Positions 1-8,907 of a DNA stretch of 64,000 nt are shown here, piece after piece. The stretch spans positions 124,001-188,000 of the forward strand of contig NZ_JADKYX010000010.1 of assembly GCF_016093545.1 (NCBI RefSeq), in the 5' to 3' direction. Position numbers and translations under genes: made by a program. The notes below the pieces were generated by a model. The model saw only the letters and a program-made list of their open reading frames with translations. It did not search any database and was not told the DNA's origin. The stretch is from Massilia rhizosphaerae. GTDB lineage: Bacteria; Pseudomonadota; Gammaproteobacteria; Burkholderiales; Burkholderiaceae_D. The first letter of the stretch is position 1. Each line of letters starts with the position of its first letter.

Positions 1-197
1 TCCCGTTCCTGGACCGCATGTTCATCGTGTTCTGGCTCGTCGTCGCCGGCATGGTCCTCTTGAGCACCGTGTTCGCGCGCGGCAAGGTCAAGGCGCTGAT
101 CGTGGACACCAAGCTGTTCAAGGTCGACGGCGCGTTCGCGCTCGGGTCGGCGGTGATCTGCGTGGCGCTGGCTACCATCTACGGCATGTGGTGGTAA
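1..197 (+). CDS. C-terminal end of a membrane transporter, probable sodium:solute symporter (partial)
   Basis: The frame is open from the window edge and ends at TAA 195-197, giving the last 64 residues. Two hydrophobic helices (starting near MFIVFWLVVAG and ALGSAVICVALATIYG) are separated by a short basic/polar loop with ARGKVKALIVDTK, and the chain ends in GMWW. This looks like the last helices of a sodium/sugar symporter of the SSS family, which often sits beside glycan-degradation genes. Only the tail is visible, so family and substrate are uncertain. A terminator-like hairpin follows at 301-324. Confidence 0.55.
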   Translation, partial: PFLDRMFIVFWLVVAGMVLLSTVFARGKVKALIVDTKLFKVDGAFALGSAVICVALATIYGMWW

Positions 198-203
198 TAC
201 GTC

Positions 204-295
204 TGGTGGGCACGGGGTGCCCACCCTACGATGTTTCGGTACGCGGTGCGTCAACGACAAGGTAGCCGTAGGGCGGGCTCCCCGAGCCCGCCAAC
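204..295. repeat. Dispersed GTAGGGTGGGC-type intergenic repeat, copy 1
   Basis: A short palindrome, TGGTGGGCAC/GTGCCCACCCTAC, is followed about 40 bases later by GTAGGGCGGGCTC/GAGCCCGCC. The GGTGGGCAC...GTGCCCACC core recurs at 26596-26699 and 56386-56476. The arms are in a different order from the other two copies, so this may be a divergent or rearranged member. It lies between a transporter end and a decayed gene. Confidence 0.6.
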
Positions 296-300
296 ACCTG

Positions 301-324
301 AAAGCAGCCTGCGGGCTGCTTTTT
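301..324 (+). terminator. Rho-independent terminator
   Basis: AAAGCAGCC at 301-309 pairs with GGCTGCTTT at 314-322 around a four-base loop, and a run of T continues to 324. It lies about 100 bases after the stop of the transporter fragment and reads in the same direction, so it probably ends that transcript. Confidence 0.7.
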
Positions 325-370
325 CATTCCGGAGATCGGCCGGTAGCGGCGATGCCCCCACCGGTTCGCC

Positions 371-730
371 ATGGCCGGCGACGCGCGCGGCTCGATGGTC
401 GAAATCTATCCGCACACGCTGCCGATCGCGCCCGGAGACGGCGCCGGCATGGCGCGCCCGCTGCCGGACGCGGACCCGCGCCCGTATTCCTGCTTCCACC
501 TGGCCATCGCCACCGAACGCACCGTCGACGAGATCCTCGCGATCGGCGCGCGCGAAGGCTGGCGCGCCGTGCCCTGCTCGCGCGGCGGCGTGTTCGACGT
601 CGTCGAACTGTGGATCGAGAACGGCCTGATGTTCGAAGTGCTCACGCCGGAGATGTAGCACGATTACCAGGCCGGCGTGACCATGGACCTGTGGCGCGTC
701 AACCGCGACGAGGAGCCGGTGCCGGCCTGA
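371..730 (+). pseudogene. Decayed small conserved hypothetical gene with in-frame TAG
   Basis: The frame from ATG 371 encodes about 95 residues with ordinary composition (GSMVEIYPHT, RPYSCFHLAIAT, VELWIENGLMFEVLTPEM) and then meets TAG at 656-658. In the same frame, reading goes on plausibly as HDYQAGVTMDLWRVNRDEEPVPA to TGA 728-730. This suggests a CAG-to-TAG change in a gene of about 120 or more residues. No ribosome site precedes ATG 371 and a TAG lies just upstream at 344-346, so the beginning is probably lost too. The family is not recognised; it faintly resembles VOC-fold proteins. The end overlaps the 3' end of the opposing GH28 gene. Confidence 0.45.
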
Positions 731-2318
731 CGCGCCGGATCTCCGGCACGCCGGGGGCGCGGCCCAGGCGCACGTGATCGAAACTGGCGTCCGCCACGTC
801 GTCCAGCACGACGGGCGGCCGCGCATCCGGCGCCGCCGTCCGCAGGTCGACGTGGTGCACCTCGACGTTGTGCACGTGGCGGCAATACAGGCCGTACGCG
901 GGCGTGACGCCGAACATGCTGGGCTCCGGATAATGGTCCGCCTGCTCGGGCGGCGTCCGCGTTGCATCTGCCTGCGTGCCGCCGCCGCCGTACACGATGG
1001 TGATGTTGGACAGCCGCACGTCCTCGACGGGCGCCTTGGGCAGTCCGGCCACGATGCACGCGTACGGCGTATTCGCCTGCGACACGACGACGTTGCCAAT
1101 ATTGATACGGCGGATCGCGCCGACCGGCGTCCCTGCGGGCGCGCGCATGCGCCGGCCCAGGCGGATGAACAGCGGGGCCGTCGTCAGGTCGCGCATGGCG
1201 AGGTTGTCGACCGTGACGTCCTCGATGACGGCGCCGTCCACGCTTTCGATGGCGAGTCCCCGGCAATGCTCGAACACGCAGTTCGCAATCGCGATGTTGC
1301 GAAAGCCCCCGTTCGACTCCGTGCCCAGCTTGATGCGGCCGCACACGCCCTCTTCGTCCGGCGCCTTGCGCTGCGTGGTGCCGAACGTCCCGTCCAGCAA
1401 GGTGCCGAGGTCGAAGCCGGACACCTGGCAGCCCGTGATCGTCACGTGCTCCGTGAAGCGCGCGCGGCCCAGGGCGTAGGAACTCTTCAGGCAGATGGCG
1501 TCGTCGTTCGGCGTGTTCACGGCGCAGTCGCTGATGCGCACGTTGCGGCAGCAGTCGATGTCGAAGCCGTCCCGCTCCGTGTCGACGGTGACGTTCGCGA
1601 TCGCCAGGTTGTCGACGCCCGTCGCCAGCACGGCGAAGTGGCCGCACTTGAGCATCGAGAAGTCGCGCAGCAGGACGTTGCGGCAGTTCTTCAGCGCGAT
1701 CGCCTTGTTGCCCTTGCCGTCCATCTCCGCGCCGAACGCGCTGGCCGAACGCGTGCGCTCGCCCATCGGGTCCTTGCCGCCCAGCGAAGACGGCATGTCG
1801 CCCGCCTTCAGGGGCCGGTTGGCGCCGGGCCCGGTGCGGGTCAGGCCGCGGCCCCAGATGCGGCCGGGTCCGAAAATGGCGACGTCTTCCAGGTCCTCGC
1901 CCCAGATCAGCGAATTGTGCCAGTGGCTGTGCCCGAAATCCTGGTAGGCGTCGTACGCGTTCGGTTCGGCCGGATCGTAGCGGCCCGGGTCCCGGGCCGG
2001 ATCGGCCGCGACGATCACGCTGCCCGCTTCAAGCACCAGCGCGACGCGGCTGTGCAACCGGATCGAAAAGCTCAGGTAGCGGCCCGCCGGAAAGCGCACC
2101 GTGCCGCCGCCCGCCGCGCCGGCCGCCGCGATGGCGGCATTGATGGCGTCCGTGTCCAGCGTCGTGCCGTCGCCGCGGGCGCCGAAGGCGCGCACGTCGT
2201 AGCCGGCGGGCGGCGCCGCCGCGTGCGCGGGAGCCAGGGTGGAGACGCAGGCGGCTGCGCCCAGGGTCAGCAGGAAACGGCGCCGCGTGGCGGCGGTGTG
2301 ATCGGATACGGTCGTCAT
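699..2318 (-). CDS. Glycoside hydrolase family 28 (polygalacturonase / rhamnogalacturonase-like), exported
   Basis: This 539-residue protein has a twin-arginine-type signal (TRRRFLLTLGAAACV, about residues 10-25), so ATG 2318 was preferred over an upstream frame extension. The mature part starts with the family's YDVRAFGARGDGTTLDTDAINAAI segment and continues as a right-handed beta-helix. Hallmarks are DGFDID, the acidic NTPNDD motif (aspartates near 272 and 273) and RIKLGTESNGG. GH28 enzymes hydrolyse galacturonan or rhamnogalacturonan backbones by inversion. A role in pectin breakdown fits the rest of the window; exact substrate is not readable. The 3' end overlaps the decayed gene at 371-730. 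Confidence 0.85.
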   Translation of the reverse strand: MTTVSDHTAATRRRFLLTLGAAACVSTLAPAHAAAPPAGYDVRAFGARGDGTTLDTDAINAAIAAAGAAGGGTVRFPAGRYLSFSIRLHSRVALVLEAGSVIVAADPARDPGRYDPAEPNAYDAYQDFGHSHWHNSLIWGEDLEDVAIFGPGRIWGRGLTRTGPGANRPLKAGDMPSSLGGKDPMGERTRSASAFGAEMDGKGNKAIALKNCRNVLLRDFSMLKCGHFAVLATGVDNLAIANVTVDTERDGFDIDCCRNVRISDCAVNTPNDDAICLKSSYALGRARFTEHVTITGCQVSGFDLGTLLDGTFGTTQRKAPDEEGVCGRIKLGTESNGGFRNIAIANCVFEHCRGLAIESVDGAVIEDVTVDNLAMRDLTTAPLFIRLGRRMRAPAGTPVGAIRRINIGNVVVSQANTPYACIVAGLPKAPVEDVRLSNITIVYGGGGTQADATRTPPEQADHYPEPSMFGVTPAYGLYCRHVHNVEVHHVDLRTAAPDARPPVVLDDVADASFDHVRLGRAPGVPEIRRVRPAPAPRRG

Positions 2319-2472
2319 CGAAGTCAGCTCATCGTGCCAGCGGCAACCATACCACCGCCGCGCCGCGCCGTCCGCGCAAGTTGGTGAGCGGTTGAGGGTC
2401 ATTTCGTTCAATACCGCGCGGCCCGCCGCCGCTATCGTCTGCCGCATCCCTCGACACGAAAGGAAAACGCAG

Positions 2473-3060
2473 ATGAATATGTTCGCCTCGATGGCCGCCT
2501 TCGCCCTCGCTACCTCGATCACTCCCGGCCCCGTCAACGTCGTCGCCCTCGGCAGCGGCGCCCGTCACGGCTTCACGGCCAGCCTCGCCCACGTCACCGG
2601 CGCCACGGCCGGGTTCTGCCTGCTGCTCGTGCTGGCGGGGTTCGGACTGCACCAGGTGGTGACTGCCTCGCCGCAGGTCACAACCGGCGTACGCTGGGCC
2701 GGTGTCGCCTTCCTGCTTACCATGGCGTGGAAGCTGGCCGCCGACGCAGGCGACCTGGATGCCGGCCAGGCCCCGGCACGCCCGTCGATGCTGCAAGGCG
2801 CGGCCATGCAGTGGCTCAGTCCCAAGGCCTGGTTGGCCGCGCTGGCGGGCATGGGCACGTACGCGCCGGACGGCGACGCCGCGGCCATCCGCCTGTTCGC
2901 GCTCGTGTACTTCGTCGTGTGCTGGGTGTCGGTCGCCGCCTGGGCGTGGGCCGGCAGCCGGCTGCAGGCCTGGCTGCGCACGCCGCGCCGCGTCCGCTTG
3001 TTCAACCGCACGATGGCCGGCATGCTCGTGATGAGCGTCGTCTACCTGGCCGCCGTGTGA
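2473..3060 (+). CDS. LysE/RhtB family amino-acid exporter
   Basis: This 195-residue inner-membrane protein opens with the LysE-family signature region (SITPGPVNVVALGSGARHG) and has about five hydrophobic helices. It contains the conserved WLSPKAWLAALA stretch midway and a hydrophobic C-terminal helix. ATG 2473 follows an AGGAAA ribosome site, which rules out the longer upstream frame. The family exports amino acids or related metabolites; the substrate cannot be told. It converges with an AraC-type regulator three bases downstream, a frequent pairing for such exporters. Confidence 0.85.
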   Translation: MNMFASMAAFALATSITPGPVNVVALGSGARHGFTASLAHVTGATAGFCLLLVLAGFGLHQVVTASPQVTTGVRWAGVAFLLTMAWKLAADAGDLDAGQAPARPSMLQGAAMQWLSPKAWLAALAGMGTYAPDGDAAAIRLFALVYFVVCWVSVAAWAWAGSRLQAWLRTPRRVRLFNRTMAGMLVMSVVYLAAV

Positions 3061-3063
3061 CGG

Positions 3064-3891
3064 TCAATCGCGGTACTGGCCCGGCGTCGCGGCCGTCATG
3101 CGCTTGAAGACGCGCTGGAAATGGGCCTGGTCGGCAAAGCCGACGTCCAGCGCCACCTGCGCGATCGGCGCGCCGTCACGCAGCCGCGCTTTCGCGTACT
3201 GGATGCGGCGGTTGGTCTGGTATTCGTGCGGCGCGACGCCGTAGCGCCGCCTGAAGGCGCGGATCAGATAGGAGCCCGACAACTGGGCGGCGTCGCACAG
3301 GTCCCGCAGCGGCAGGGCGTGCGCGAAATGCGCGTCGATGTAGTGCGCGACGCGTTCCACCCTGGGCGTGGCGGCGGCGTCCGCGATGCGCCCCGGCGCA
3401 AGTTCGCGGTCGAGCAAGGCGACGAAGTCGGCGACGGCGGCCTCGCGTTCGGCCAGGCTACCCTGCCCGTCCGCCAGCATGCCGAACAGCCGCACGCCCG
3501 CGTCCACCACGTGCGGCGCGCGCAGCGCGGCCAGGTCGTACGGGCGGAACGCGGTATCCGCGTCCCCGCGCAGGCGCGCCTGGACGCGGCCCAGCCAGGC
3601 CGGATCGAGATAGAACATCACGTAGGCCCACGGCGCGTCGCCCACCGGATTGCAACCGTGGACGTCGCCCGGATTGACGACGACGACGGCGCCCTGCTCC
3701 ACCACTTCCGCGTGCGCGCCGTTCACGTACGTGCTGCGGCCGCCGGTGATCACGCCGATCGAATGCGTCTCGTGCCAGTGGCGCCCGTAGTGCAGGCCGC
3801 GCCCGTCCGCCACGCGGCGGGCTTCGATGAACGGCAAGGCGGGGTCGCGCCAGAACGTCTGGCGCGCGGTGTGTCGAGCGGGTCGGGTCAT
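3064..3891 (-). CDS. AraC family transcriptional regulator with cupin sensor domain
   Basis: A 275-residue protein. The N-terminal half is a cupin-like ligand domain (HWHETHSIGVITGG, then VVNPGDVHGCNP). The last 95 residues or so hold two helix-turn-helix units typical of AraC/XylS, ending in the family signature VALDVGFADQAHFQRVFKR..AATPGQYR. It converges with the LysE exporter and may control it, but no operator was identified. Confidence in the family is high; the effector is unknown. Confidence 0.9.
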   Translation of the reverse strand: MTRPARHTARQTFWRDPALPFIEARRVADGRGLHYGRHWHETHSIGVITGGRSTYVNGAHAEVVEQGAVVVVNPGDVHGCNPVGDAPWAYVMFYLDPAWLGRVQARLRGDADTAFRPYDLAALRAPHVVDAGVRLFGMLADGQGSLAEREAAVADFVALLDRELAPGRIADAAATPRVERVAHYIDAHFAHALPLRDLCDAAQLSGSYLIRAFRRRYGVAPHEYQTNRRIQYAKARLRDGAPIAQVALDVGFADQAHFQRVFKRMTAATPGQYRD

Positions 3892-3946
3892 GGTCGCGGG
3901 CTGGAAGAACGACGCTTGATTCTACCAGCCGGCGCGATTGCGCGGA

Positions 3947-4534
3947 TCAGCGTTGGCGGCGGCGCAGCGCGCCGATACCGGCGAGGCCCAGCGTCAACAG
4001 CGCGATCGATGCGGGTTCCGGTACGGGGTGGGTGTCGGCGACCACGACGTTGTCGAGCAGGCCGTCGGTCGAGAACGTCCAGTTGTGCACGTCGTCCGTG
4101 AACGTCAGCGTCGAGAGGCTGCTCGCCGCCGTGAAGTCGAAGGCGAAACCGTGCAGCCACGGGCCGGGCGCGGCGTAGTTCCCGCTGCTCAGCACCGAAT
4201 GATCCTGGGCCGCGACGGCGACGTCGATCTGCTGCCAGTTGCCGTTGTTGGTGCCGTAGTCGAACGTCACGTGGTACGTATGGCCGGCCAGGGTCGCGAA
4301 CGATTGCGACAACACGGCGTTCGGCGCCTGTTCGCCCTGGTTGAAGACCGCCATGTACACGCCGTTCGCGGCGGGCGTTCCGCCGCCGAAGTACGGCGCG
4401 CCCGCCAGGCCGCCGATACCGGTGATACTCCAACCCGTCAGGCCGGCTTCGAAATCGCCGTTGACGATGACGTTGGCGTTGGCGACGCCGGACAGGCACA
4501 GTGCGAGCGCGGCAAGCGCAATCTTGTTCTTCAT
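3947..4534 (-). CDS. PEP-CTERM sorted exported protein
   Basis: A 195-residue protein with a signal peptide (MKNKIALAALALCLSGVANA). The mature part is an all-beta region of the carbohydrate-binding-module type (NGDFEAGLTGW near the start, DNVVV near the end). It finishes with a classic sorting tail: VPEPASIALL, a hydrophobic helix and RRRQR. PEP-CTERM proteins are processed by an exosortase/EpsH system and are usually linked to exopolysaccharide or the cell surface. No exosortase is in this window. Upstream bases 4535-4677 are AT-rich and probably carry its promoter. Confidence 0.9.
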   Translation of the reverse strand: MKNKIALAALALCLSGVANANVIVNGDFEAGLTGWSITGIGGLAGAPYFGGGTPAANGVYMAVFNQGEQAPNAVLSQSFATLAGHTYHVTFDYGTNNGNWQQIDVAVAAQDHSVLSSGNYAAPGPWLHGFAFDFTAASSLSTLTFTDDVHNWTFSTDGLLDNVVVADTHPVPEPASIALLTLGLAGIGALRRRQR

Positions 4535-4677
4535 GAAAATTCCTTATAGATTGGATATTTTCGGAGAAGCAATAATTATGCCTGGACAATATTTCACATT
4601 TGAAATCATATGCTTGTGCCATGCCGGCGGGACCGCGCGGCGGCACATGTAAAAAGTGCCGACACCGTGGACGCGGA

Positions 4678-5283
4678 TCAGCCGCGCCAGGCCTGCGCGA
4701 AAGCCCGGGCGCGGGCCGCCAGTTCGTCCAGCGTCACGCCGGCCGTGAACAGCTGGCTGCCGATGCCCGCGCCCGTCGCCCCGGCCCCCTTCCACGCGGG
4801 AAGTTGTTCGGGCGTCACGCCGCCCACGGGCCACAGCGGCGTCCCGGCGGGCAGCACGGATTTCATCGCCTTGAGGCCGGCGGGGCCGATCGATTCGGCC
4901 GGGAACAGCTTCAATGCATGCGCCCCCGCGTCCAGCGCGGCGAACGCCTCCGTCGGCGTGGCGACGCCGGGCGCGCACAGCATGCCGGCCGCGCGCGCGT
5001 GCGCGATCGCGGACGGGTTGCAGTTCGGCGCGACGAACAGCCGGCCGCCGGCCGCCGCGACGGCGTCGACGTCGGCCACGCTGAGCATCGTGCCGCCGCC
5101 CACGATGGCGTCGGCCGGCGCCATGTCGACGAGGATGCGGATGGCGTCGAGCGCGCCCGGCCGGTTCAGAGGCACTTCGAGCAGGCGCCAGCCGGCGCCG
5201 AACAGCACGCGGCCCGTGGCGGCGGCGGCGTCGGGGTCGAGGCCGCGCAGGATGGCGACGAGGGGCAAGTCGGGGAGGTTCAT
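4678..5283 (-). CDS. dgoA: 2-dehydro-3-deoxy-6-phosphogalactonate aldolase
   Basis: This 201-residue class I aldolase of the KDPG/KDPGal family splits 2-dehydro-3-deoxy-6-phosphogalactonate into pyruvate and glyceraldehyde-3-phosphate. Features are VAILRGLDPD at the start, GWRLLEVPLNRPGAL, the glycine-rich IVGGGTML, and the Schiff-base lysine in HALKLFPAE followed by PVGGVTPEQ. Its ATG overlaps the stop of dgoK by four bases (ATGA), indicating translational coupling. It is the last step of the De Ley-Doudoroff route whose dehydratase (dgoD) lies about 7 kb away. Confidence 0.92.
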   Translation of the reverse strand: MNLPDLPLVAILRGLDPDAAAATGRVLFGAGWRLLEVPLNRPGALDAIRILVDMAPADAIVGGGTMLSVADVDAVAAAGGRLFVAPNCNPSAIAHARAAGMLCAPGVATPTEAFAALDAGAHALKLFPAESIGPAGLKAMKSVLPAGTPLWPVGGVTPEQLPAWKGAGATGAGIGSQLFTAGVTLDELAARARAFAQAWRG

Positions 5284-6185
5284 GTCGGGATGCGATCGAG
5301 GAAGCGCGCCAGTGCGGCGCAATACACACGGTCCGGATCGAGCCCGGACAGCGTCATGCCATAGTAGCCGGCCGCCCGCGCGTAGCGCTCCTGCAGCGCG
5401 GGCGAGCCGATGCAGGTCAGCGGCGCGGCGCCGCCGGCGGCCACGAACTCCGCGCCGACGAGCAGGCCGCTGACGAACGGGCGCGCCCACGCGGCCGGCA
5501 TCGCACCGGCGACGACGCGGGCGCGCACGCCGAACAAGGCGTTCGACAGCGGCGCGCCGCGGCGGGCCTCGTCGAGACCGGCCACGAAGGCGCCATCGTC
5601 GTCCAGGCCGCCGGCCATCAACGGCGCCAGCGTGCCGTGCGCGGACAAGGTCGCGAACAACTCGCCCGTCATGAACGTGGCGATGCGGCGGATGACGCCA
5701 TCCTGCAGCCGCACCCACTTGCTGTGCGTGCCGGGCAGGACGAACCAGCCGTCGCGCCGGCCCAACGCCACGGCGCCCAGCAACTGGGTCTCTTCGCCGC
5801 GCATCACGTCGACGTGGTCGCCGCGTTGCGCATAGCCGGGAACGATCAGGCACGGGCGGCCGGCGCGCGGATCGTCGATGCAGACGAGATGGTCCGGCAG
5901 CGCGTCGAGCGGCTCGTCGATGTCGAGATAAGGCACTTCGCGCCAGCCCTGGGCGCTGCCCACCATGCCGGACGCGACGACGGGAACGTCCGGGCCGACG
6001 TCCAGCGCGGCCACCAATTGCGCGAACGAGCCCGCGAAATCGGGGCGCGCGGCCAGCATGCCCTGGTCGTCGGCCCGCTCGGCGCGGCAGGAGCCGGCGG
6101 CGTCGACGAGATAGGCGCGCCGGTTGCTCGTGCCCCAGTCGATGCCGAGCAGGCGGCGGGAAGAAGTTGGTGCTGGCGTATCCAT
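5280..6185 (-). CDS. dgoK: 2-dehydro-3-deoxygalactonokinase
   Basis: A 301-residue kinase that phosphorylates 2-dehydro-3-deoxygalactonate. It shows the actin-like ATPase start LLGIDWGTSNRRAYLVD, the GMVGSAQGW segment, GEETQLLGA and a LPGTHSKWV stretch, all typical of DgoK. It is translationally coupled to dgoA downstream and lies 54 bases after a LysR regulator in the same direction. The three probably form one transcript for galactonate or galactose use. Confidence 0.92.
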   Translation of the reverse strand: MDTPAPTSSRRLLGIDWGTSNRRAYLVDAAGSCRAERADDQGMLAARPDFAGSFAQLVAALDVGPDVPVVASGMVGSAQGWREVPYLDIDEPLDALPDHLVCIDDPRAGRPCLIVPGYAQRGDHVDVMRGEETQLLGAVALGRRDGWFVLPGTHSKWVRLQDGVIRRIATFMTGELFATLSAHGTLAPLMAGGLDDDGAFVAGLDEARRGAPLSNALFGVRARVVAGAMPAAWARPFVSGLLVGAEFVAAGGAAPLTCIGSPALQERYARAAGYYGMTLSGLDPDRVYCAALARFLDRIPT

Positions 6186-6239
6186 CCCGCCATGCTACCC
6201 GCACGGCGGCGCGGCCGCCCATCGCGTGTGCGCGGCCTG

Positions 6240-7214
6240 CTATCCGGATTTGATATACGTGACGCGCGCCGTCGGCTTGGGACGCGTGGCGGTCTCGCGC
6301 AGCGCACTCAGCATCGCCTCCGCGGCCGGCGACAGCTGATGGTGGCGCCGCGTGATGATGCCGTACACGTCCATGCGCAGATTCAGCTCGTACGGCAGCA
6401 CGGCCAGCAGGCCGCTGTCCAGATACGGTTTCACCAGCTCCAGCGACATCGGCGCCACCATGTCGCTGCCCAGCAGCAGCGTCGTCACGACCGGGAGTTC
6501 GGCCGTCGACACCGTCTCCGCCGGCTGCTCCAGGCCCTGCGTGAGGAACAGCGACGCCATCCGCTCGCGCACCATGCTGCCCGCCGGCGGCACGATCCAC
6601 GCTTGGCGCGCGAGGTCGGCCAGGTCGAGGCCGCGCGCGGCAAGCAGCGGATGGCCGGCGCGCACGATCAAGCAATGCGGCTCGTCGGTGATGGGTTCGA
6701 AATGGAATTCGTCGGCGATGGCGCCGTCCACGACGCGGCCGATGACGATGTCCAGGTCGCCCGCGCGCAGGCGCTCGACGAGCTGCTTGCTGCTGTCCAC
6801 TTCGATCGACACGTTCAGGCGCGCATGCCGCGCCTTGAGCAGCGTGACGGCGGCCGGCACCAAGGTCGTCGACGGCGTCAGGATCGCGCCCACCGCCACG
6901 CGGCCGCGCAGGCCGGACATCAGCTCCATCACTTCCTGGTAGGCGGCATCCATCTCCGCCAGCGACGCGCCGGCGCGGCGGATCAGCACCTTGCCGTACC
7001 ACGTGGGCTCGACGCCGCGCGGCAGGCGCTCGAACAGCGTGACGCCCAGCGCGTGCTCCAGCTCGCCGAGCAATTTCGATGCGGCCGGCTGCGTCAGGTT
7101 CGCGGCCTGGGCCGCCTGCATGATCGATCCATGCCGGCCGAGTTCCACGAGCAGGACGAGATGGCGCGTCTTGAGGTAGGCGCGGACGAAACGGTCGGAA
7201 CGTGGATCGGACAT
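6240..7214 (-). CDS. LysR family transcriptional regulator, likely of the dgo genes
   Basis: A 324-residue LysR-type protein. The N-terminal winged helix has HLVLLVELGRHGSIMQAAQAANLTQPAASKLL and the GVTLFERLPRG turn. It is followed by the periplasmic-binding-like sensor domain (TLVPAAVTLLKARH, VERLRAGDLDIVIGR). ATG 7214 gives the normal family length, whereas the frame stays open further upstream without the DNA-binding start. It sits directly before dgoK-dgoA in the same orientation, so a galactonate-related inducer is likely but not proven. Confidence 0.88.
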   Translation of the reverse strand: MSDPRSDRFVRAYLKTRHLVLLVELGRHGSIMQAAQAANLTQPAASKLLGELEHALGVTLFERLPRGVEPTWYGKVLIRRAGASLAEMDAAYQEVMELMSGLRGRVAVGAILTPSTTLVPAAVTLLKARHARLNVSIEVDSSKQLVERLRAGDLDIVIGRVVDGAIADEFHFEPITDEPHCLIVRAGHPLLAARGLDLADLARQAWIVPPAGSMVRERMASLFLTQGLEQPAETVSTAELPVVTTLLLGSDMVAPMSLELVKPYLDSGLLAVLPYELNLRMDVYGIITRRHHQLSPAAEAMLSALRETATRPKPTARVTYIKSG

Positions 7215-7403
7215 GGCGGTGCGGCGTGGGCCTTCAAAGTTTCCACAATGATAGTTGCCCATCCGTCCAGGGTCAAACGCTGGACGGTGTGCTGTGTCCG
7301 GAACAACACTGACTGGACGGCCCCGACCTTCGACTTGCCGTTTGGGCAATGCTATATTCCATATGCTATGCTCGCCCGACAACCATTGCGCGGTAGCCCG
7401 GCC

Positions 7404-7808
7404 ATGAACAATCACGTGGAAGTGCTCAAGGAATACTTCGCTGCGATCAACCGCAACGACATGCACGCCATCACCAGGGACTTCGCTCCCGACATCGTAC
7501 GGACTGAGCCCGCGGGATTTCCGACGGCGGGCACCTATCGCGGCATCGAGGCCGTGCGCGACAATGTCAGCAGGGGACGCGGCACCTGGGCCGAGGGGAC
7601 GTGCGAGCCCGAGGGATTCTTCGTCCACGGCGACAAAGTCGTCGTCTACCTGCATGCGTGGGTCCGGTTGAAAAACGCGACGGAATGGACCGGCGGACGA
7701 TTTGCCGATGGATTTGCATTTCGTGACGGGAAGATCACGGAATATCATTCGTTCGGCGATCGCAACGACGCGCTCGAATGGGCCGGTATCGACAAACCGG
7801 GCGGGTAG
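7404..7808 (+). CDS. SnoaL-like / NTF2-fold protein
   Basis: A 134-residue protein with the small cone-shaped fold of SnoaL/ketosteroid-isomerase relatives: VLKEYFAAINRNDMHAITRDFAPDIV at the start, TYRGIEAVRDNV in the middle, and ADGFAFRDGKITEYHSF near the end. The reaction is unknown; many members bind small ligands without known catalysis. ATG 7404 is chosen because homology-like sequence begins there; an upstream ATG at 7368 is possible. It starts a plus-strand run of unknown genes between the two dgo blocks. Confidence 0.75.
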   Translation: MNNHVEVLKEYFAAINRNDMHAITRDFAPDIVRTEPAGFPTAGTYRGIEAVRDNVSRGRGTWAEGTCEPEGFFVHGDKVVVYLHAWVRLKNATEWTGGRFADGFAFRDGKITEYHSFGDRNDALEWAGIDKPGG

Positions 7809-7833
7809 CCGGCATGCGTCGACAGGGAAAATC

Positions 7834-8406
7834 GTGACGTTTCTCGTTCAATGCGAGCGCAGATGCGATGAATCGACGGCATTCCCGTCTGCGCTGCGCT
7901 TTATTGCGCAAGAAGCGGCTACCGCCGTCGCGATCGGAGAGCTCCATCCGCCACGCCATGCGTTCGAGGTCAACATGGATGGCGAAAGGCTTCATTTACC
8001 GGATCGGGTTTACTACGATCGTGACCTGTTGCGTGCGGAAATCAGCAATTCGCAGGGGAGCGCCAAGCTCATCCGCTTGTGCCTGGGGACGCGGCACTAC
8101 GACGGTCACTTGCGTCAAGAATGCCTGCAGGGCCTGCTCAATAACGGGATCCCTTGGCTCATCCCCTATCTTCTTCAACTTGCCGGCGAGTACGTCGTCG
8201 AGATCGCGGAAGACGTCGCCAACGCCATTGTTGGGTGGGATCCCGGCACGCTGCGGGCGTTTGCGATGGAAAATCCGCGCTATCTGGCGACACTTGCGCG
8301 GCGGGTGACGAGTTATTGGAATTGCTACCATCGGCGGGCCTATCCTGATCGTCAGGGGTATCCCGGGGCCAGGGTTTTAGCCGTGGTGCGTGCTGCGATG
8401 GACTAA
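7834..8406 (+). CDS. Conserved hypothetical protein
   Basis: About 190 residues if it begins at GTG 7834, which follows an AGGGAAA-like ribosome site. The frame is open further upstream into the preceding gene. The middle is mixed alpha/beta (HAFEVNMDGERLHLPDRVYYDRDLL) and the second half looks helical (HYDGHLRQECLQGLL, WLIPYLLQLAGEYVVEIAEDV). There is no signal peptide or membrane segment and no family is recognised. The even domain-like composition suggests a real, soluble protein. Confidence 0.6.
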   Translation: MTFLVQCERRCDESTAFPSALRFIAQEAATAVAIGELHPPRHAFEVNMDGERLHLPDRVYYDRDLLRAEISNSQGSAKLIRLCLGTRHYDGHLRQECLQGLLNNGIPWLIPYLLQLAGEYVVEIAEDVANAIVGWDPGTLRAFAMENPRYLATLARRVTSYWNCYHRRAYPDRQGYPGARVLAVVRAAMD

Positions 8407-8523
8407 CCACTCTTGCCGGTGGTGACCGTCTGTGACTTTTGCAGCCCTGCAACGTGCTATGCTTGCCCAATAACGAAGTCCGGCCGAAGGCGGAGCGTCG
8501 ATCAATCGATTTAACAATGCAAA

Positions 8524-8820
8524 ATGGCCAGACTACGTGACCAAATTTTCCCGGGGAGACACATCAAGATCCCAGTCCTGTTGCTCGGTGTGTTTGCGTG
8601 GTGCATTGTCCTGTTTTTTTATGGCGCGGTGATGTACACGGACGCACCGTACAAACCATGTGACAGCGGTAATTACTGCGGCAAAACAGGCCGCCCCCAT
8701 TCCCGTGAAACGTATGAGGACTGGAAAAGTTGGGAAGGGTTGCTGTTCGCCAGTTGGCCGTTCGGCATGTTGGCGTCTTTCGGCCTGAGCCGCTTGCGGA
8801 AACAGCCGCCCGCTTACTAA
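8524..8820 (+). CDS. Small membrane protein of unknown function
   Basis: A 98-residue protein with a strong membrane helix near residues 15-36 (IPVLLLGVFAWCIVLFFYGA), a polar loop containing two cysteines (PCDSGNYCGKTGRPHS), and a second hydrophobic stretch near residues 72-86 (GLLFASWPFGMLASFG). The loop is probably on one face of the membrane. No family is recognised. The surrounding DNA is more AT-rich than the flanking catabolic genes. Confidence 0.55.
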   Translation: MARLRDQIFPGRHIKIPVLLLGVFAWCIVLFFYGAVMYTDAPYKPCDSGNYCGKTGRPHSRETYEDWKSWEGLLFASWPFGMLASFGLSRLRKQPPAY

Positions 8821-8907
8821 CGTGCGTCATTGCCTGGGCATAGCATGATCGCTTGTCACGATTCGAGGCAGTTGTTAATTCATACAAGAAGCAATAACAG
8901 CGTGCAA

